DNA from: Syntrophaceae bacterium UBA5744
Lineage (GTDB): Bacteria > Desulfobacterota > Syntrophia > Syntrophales > UBA2192
Reading direction: 5' to 3'
Assembly (NCBI GenBank): GCA_002419215.1
Contig: DIFQ01000075.1
Location: forward strand, 1-7,666
DNA: 7,666 nt
Under the pieces are notes generated by a model that was not told where the DNA came from, did no database searches, and saw only the letters and a program-made list of their open reading frames with translations. This document shows, piece after piece, positions 5,013-7,666 of this stretch (the first letter of the stretch is position 1; each line of letters begins with the position of its first letter). A program made the position numbers and the translations under genes.

Positions 5013-5026
5013 TACGACGAACGTAT
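5002..5026 (-). terminator. Candidate terminator of the mnmG-ypfJ unit
   Basis: On the minus strand an inverted repeat ATACG-TTCGT-CGTAT (5026-5012) is followed, after TGC, by seven Ts (5008-5002). It begins 22 bases beyond the ypfJ stop. The 5-bp stem is weak, so efficiency may be low and read-through into the 60-codon gene is possible. The inverted repeat could instead be an operator for the promoter candidate beside it. Confidence 0.42.
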
Positions 5027-5048
5027 GATTTGTCCCTTCAGTCCGGCC

Positions 5049-5897
5049 CTAGATGGATGCGGCCTTGAAGGTGTCGCATTGATTCAGATCACCCGTTTCG
5101 AAGCCCCGCTTGAACCAGCGCACCCTCTGTTCCGATGTCCCGTGGGTGAAGGCATCGGGGACGATCGTGCCTCGGGTCTGCTTCATGATCCGGTCATCGC
5201 CGATGGCGCTGGCGGCCCGCAGGGCCTCTTCCAGGTCGCCCGCCTCGAGGATCCTGCGGGATTTGTCCGCATGGAAGCCCCAGACGCCTGCCAGGCAGTC
5301 GGCCTGCAGTTCCATCCTCACGGAAAGGCGGTTCGCCTCGGCCTTGCTCACGCGCTGCATGGCCCCCTGGACCTTTTCGGTGATCCCCAGCAGGTTCTGC
5401 ACGTGGTGGCCGACCTCATGGGCGATCACGTAGGCCTGGGCGAAATCGCCGGGTGCCTTGAAGCGGGTCTTCAGATCCTCGTAAAAGGCCAGATCGATGT
5501 ATACCTTGTGGTCCTCGGGACAGTAGAAGGGCCCCATGGCCGCCTGGGCGAAACCGCAGGCGGACTGGACAGCCCCCGTGAACAGGACAAGCTTCGGCTC
5601 CTGGTAGGTTCTGCCGTAACTGCGAAATACGCCGTGCCAGGTCTTTTCCGTGTCGGCCAGGACAACCGAAACGAACTGGCTCATGGGATCTGCCCCGGGC
5701 GTCTGCTGCTGTTGCTGCGTCACGGACGGCCCGCTGTCCGGCATGGATTGCATGATCACGGACGGGTCAATCCCGAAATAGAGGGCCACGAGTACGAGGA
5801 TCACGGTGCCGATCCCGCCCCCCATCATCCCCCGCGAAACGCGCATCCCCCGCCTGTCCTCTACATTGTCGCTCTTTTCCTGGTCTTCCCAGCGCAT
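5049..5897 (-). CDS. ypfJ: YpfJ-family neutral zinc metallopeptidase
   Basis: This 282-residue protein of the YpfJ family is close to the E. coli length. Residues 1-28 are charged and cytoplasmic, followed by one membrane helix (about 30-43, GTVILVLVALYFG). A Pro/Gln-rich linker with five consecutive Gln (61-65) leads to the peptidase domain on the outer side. The zinc site is H160-E161-x2-H164 in AHEVGHHVQNLLG, with E161 as catalytic base. A third ligand probably comes from the conserved MELQADCLAG (195-204). The family tail THGTSEQRVRWFKRG is at 251-265. Four cysteines (114, 126, 201, 274) could form disulfides. The physiological substrate of the family is not well established. ATG 5897 has AGGAGG 6 bases upstream. 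It follows mnmG by 29 bases and is probably co-transcribed with it. Confidence 0.95.
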   Translation of the reverse strand: MRWEDQEKSDNVEDRRGMRVSRGMMGGGIGTVILVLVALYFGIDPSVIMQSMPDSGPSVTQQQQQTPGADPMSQFVSVVLADTEKTWHGVFRSYGRTYQEPKLVLFTGAVQSACGFAQAAMGPFYCPEDHKVYIDLAFYEDLKTRFKAPGDFAQAYVIAHEVGHHVQNLLGITEKVQGAMQRVSKAEANRLSVRMELQADCLAGVWGFHADKSRRILEAGDLEEALRAASAIGDDRIMKQTRGTIVPDAFTHGTSEQRVRWFKRGFETGDLNQCDTFKAASI

Positions 5898-5900
5898 AGA

Positions 5901-5920
5901 AACCCTCCTTCTTCAGGGTT
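5901..5920 (-). promoter_or_regulatory. Small hairpin overlapping the ypfJ ribosome binding site
   Basis: On the minus strand AACCCT (5920-5915) pairs with AGGGTT (5906-5901) around an 8-base loop GAAGAAGG. The Shine-Dalgarno AGGAGG lies in the loop and the 3' arm, so pairing would partly hide it. Six pairs with an 8-base loop is only moderately stable. Ribosomes finishing mnmG (stop at 5929-5927) would unfold it, which would couple ypfJ translation to mnmG. Confidence 0.42.
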
Positions 5921-5926
5921 GCCCCG

Positions 5927-7666
5927 TTATCTCTTCGACAAGGATGATGCCTGTGCGGAAGCCTTGGCTTCCAGCTCCATCTTTTTTAAATGGACCAGGA
6001 CCGCCGCCAGGGCCGCCTGGGTGATCCCGGGGATGCGCCTGGCCTGGCCGATGGAGGAAGGGCGGATCGCGTCGAGCTTGCACTTGAGTTCGTTGGAGAG
6101 GCCGGGAATCGCGAAGTAGTCGACGTCGCCGGGCAGCAATTTCCTCTCGAGCTCACGAAACTTTTCAATCGACTCGGCCTGCCGCCGGATGTAATCCTCG
6201 TAGCGGGCCTCGATTTCGATCTGTTTCGCGGCGGTCTTGCCGACAGCCGGAAGCTCCGCGCCAAAAACCGCGAGGTCATCATATCGCAAGTCCGGTCTCT
6301 TGAGAAGATGGAAAAAAGACATGGGCTTGCGGATGGGAGGCGACCCCCGTTCCGCAAGAATCCGGTTGGTCTCGACCGTAGGATAGAGGACCTTCGAGGA
6401 GAGATACCGCATCCCCTTCTCGATCTGCCGGATCCTGTCCTGCAACTCCCGGTAGGGATCGTCCGGGACAAGGCCGAGCTCATGCCCTTTTCCCATCAGG
6501 CGGATCGCCGCGTTGTCCTCCCGGAGCAGCAGCCGGTACTCCGCGCGTGAGGTAAACATCCGGTAGGGCTCGTCGACACCCCGCGTCACGAGGTCATCGA
6601 CCATGACCGCCATGTAGGCCTCGGATCGCTCCAGCACGAATGGCTGCCGTCCCTGGATTTGCGAGGCCGCGTTGATTCCCGCCCAGAGGCCCTGGGCGGC
6701 GGCCTCCTCGTAGCCGGAGGTGCCGTTGATCTGGCCGGCGAGAAACAGGCCCTCGATGCGCTTCGTCTCCAGGGTCTGCTTCAACTCCGTCGGCTGGACA
6801 TAGTCGTACTCGATGGCATAGGCCGGGCGCATGATCTCGGCCTTCTCCAGCCCGGGGACGCTGTGCACGATCTTTTCCTGCAGCTCCAGGGGCAGGCAGT
6901 TTCCCAGCCCCTTGGCATAAATCTCTTCCGTGTCGAGTCCCTCGAACTCCAGCGTGACGGGGTGGCGCCCCTTGTCGGCAAAGCGCACCACCTTGTCCTC
7001 GAGAGACGGGCAGTAGCGCGCGCTGACCCCCGTGATGACTCCTGAATAAAGGGGCGAAAGCTGGATGTTTTCCCTCATCAGCTTGTGCGTCTCCTCCGTC
7101 GTGTGCGAAAAGAAGGAGGGCAGTCTCTCCTCTCGGAGCCTCTCCGTCTTGTAGGAGAAGGGCACGGGACTGGGGTCGCTGTCCTGGCGCTCCAGCCGGT
7201 CGAAGTCGATCGTGGAGGCCTTGAGGCGCGGCGGGGTGCCCGTCTTCATCCGTCCCATCTCGAAGCCCAGCCCGCGCAGGGATTCGGCCAGGTCGACGGA
7301 GGCGATCTCGCCGGCTCGTCCCGCCGGCGTCCGGAAGGTCCCGATGTGGATGAGCCCGTTGAGAAAGGTGCCCGTGGTGATGACGACGGCCCTGCCGGGG
7401 TAAAAGAAGCCCGTGCTGTCGATGACGCCTGTGACCCTGCCGCCCTCGAAGGCAATGCGGTTGACGAGGCCCTGCCGGAGCTGCAGGTTTTTCTGATGCT
7501 CCACGACGGCCTTCATGGCCAGGCGGTAGAGCTGCTTGTCGCACTGGACGCGGGAGGACTGGACGGCGGGGCCCTTCGAGGAGTTCAGAAGGCGGAAGTG
7601 GACGGCCGTCCGGTCGGCGATCCTGCCCATCTCGCCGCCGAGGGCGTCGATCTCCTTGACGAGCTG
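5927..7666 (-). CDS. mnmG: tRNA wobble-uridine modification enzyme MnmG (GidA), 5' end outside the window
   Basis: MnmG, with MnmE, installs the (carboxymethyl)aminomethyl group at C5 of wobble uridine 34 in certain tRNAs, using FAD, NADH, glycine or ammonium, and methylene-tetrahydrofolate. The frame is open to the window edge and reads QLVKEIDALGGEM there. About 58 N-terminal residues, including the FAD-binding GxGxxG loop and the conserved Cys near residue 47, are therefore missing. 579 residues are visible, giving a full length of about 636 (E. coli 629). Family signatures are present: GTFLNGLIHIG, GRMKTGTPPRL (signature 1), ARYCPSLEDKVVRF with the second conserved Cys, AGQINGTSGYEEAAAQG (signature 2) and EPYRMFTSRAEYRLLLREDN. 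The C-terminal helical domain contains the conserved GLSNE motif and SIGQARRIPGITQAA. The ATG at 7630 is internal, not the start. ypfJ follows 29 bases after the stop. Confidence 0.98.
   Translation of the reverse strand, partial: QLVKEIDALGGEMGRIADRTAVHFRLLNSSKGPAVQSSRVQCDKQLYRLAMKAVVEHQKNLQLRQGLVNRIAFEGGRVTGVIDSTGFFYPGRAVVITTGTFLNGLIHIGTFRTPAGRAGEIASVDLAESLRGLGFEMGRMKTGTPPRLKASTIDFDRLERQDSDPSPVPFSYKTERLREERLPSFFSHTTEETHKLMRENIQLSPLYSGVITGVSARYCPSLEDKVVRFADKGRHPVTLEFEGLDTEEIYAKGLGNCLPLELQEKIVHSVPGLEKAEIMRPAYAIEYDYVQPTELKQTLETKRIEGLFLAGQINGTSGYEEAAAQGLWAGINAASQIQGRQPFVLERSEAYMAVMVDDLVTRGVDEPYRMFTSRAEYRLLLREDNAAIRLMGKGHELGLVPDDPYRELQDRIRQIEKGMRYLSSKVLYPTVETNRILAERGSPPIRKPMSFFHLLKRPDLRYDDLAVFGAELPAVGKTAAKQIEIEARYEDYIRRQAESIEKFRELERKLLPGDVDYFAIPGLSNELKCKLDAIRPSSIGQARRIPGITQAALAAVLVHLKKMELEAKASAQASSLSKR

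Noticed and set aside
5025..6119. 364-codon open frame on the plus strand across ypfJ and the end of mnmG
   Set aside because: It is an antisense shadow. Both minus-strand genes have complete family motifs and proper ribosome binding sites.

Overview
The window is GC-rich bacterial DNA, apparently chromosomal, with five complete protein genes, one very likely small gene and one gene cut by the right edge. Gram-negative features (an ECF sigma factor with a membrane zinc-finger anti-sigma, a secreted lone Cache protein, a chemoreceptor with a deltaproteobacterial-style signalling domain, YpfJ) suggest Desulfobacterota, perhaps a Syntrophus-like lineage. This is an inference from protein style, not a proven placement.

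Layout, left to right. Bases 1-200 carry no convincing gene but hold a degenerate dispersed-repeat-like element and a perfect hairpin. At 201-1939 (+) an ECF sigma factor overlaps its anti-sigma factor by four bases (ATGA), a translationally coupled signalling pair. Bases 1940-2523 are a 584-base gap without a believable ORF. It has a sigma-54-like promoter candidate and a strongly folded stretch, including a 12-bp stem whose loop is complementary to the ribosome binding site of the next gene. At 2524-2973 (+) is a secreted single-Cache-domain protein. After a 70-base spacer with a perfect 13-bp hairpin comes a methyl-accepting chemotaxis protein at 3044-4648 (+), closed by a clear terminator at 4685-4712.

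The right half is transcribed leftward. mnmG (tRNA wobble-uridine modification, 5' end beyond the window) is followed 29 bases later by ypfJ (zinc metallopeptidase). A T-rich terminator candidate follows ypfJ, and then a 60-codon gene of unknown function that seems to have its own promoter. The latter and the + strand receptor unit converge on 4685-4750.

The most interesting theme is RNA structure around ribosome binding sites. The Cache gene, the chemoreceptor gene, ypfJ and the 60-codon gene each have a Shine-Dalgarno sequence that can pair with nearby RNA. The Cache leader (about 2177-2512) and the 60-codon gene hairpin (4934-4965) are the best candidates for undescribed regulatory RNAs. 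All of these were found by eye, and covariation or folding tests are needed before they are believed. No mobile element, CRISPR array, tRNA or rRNA was seen.
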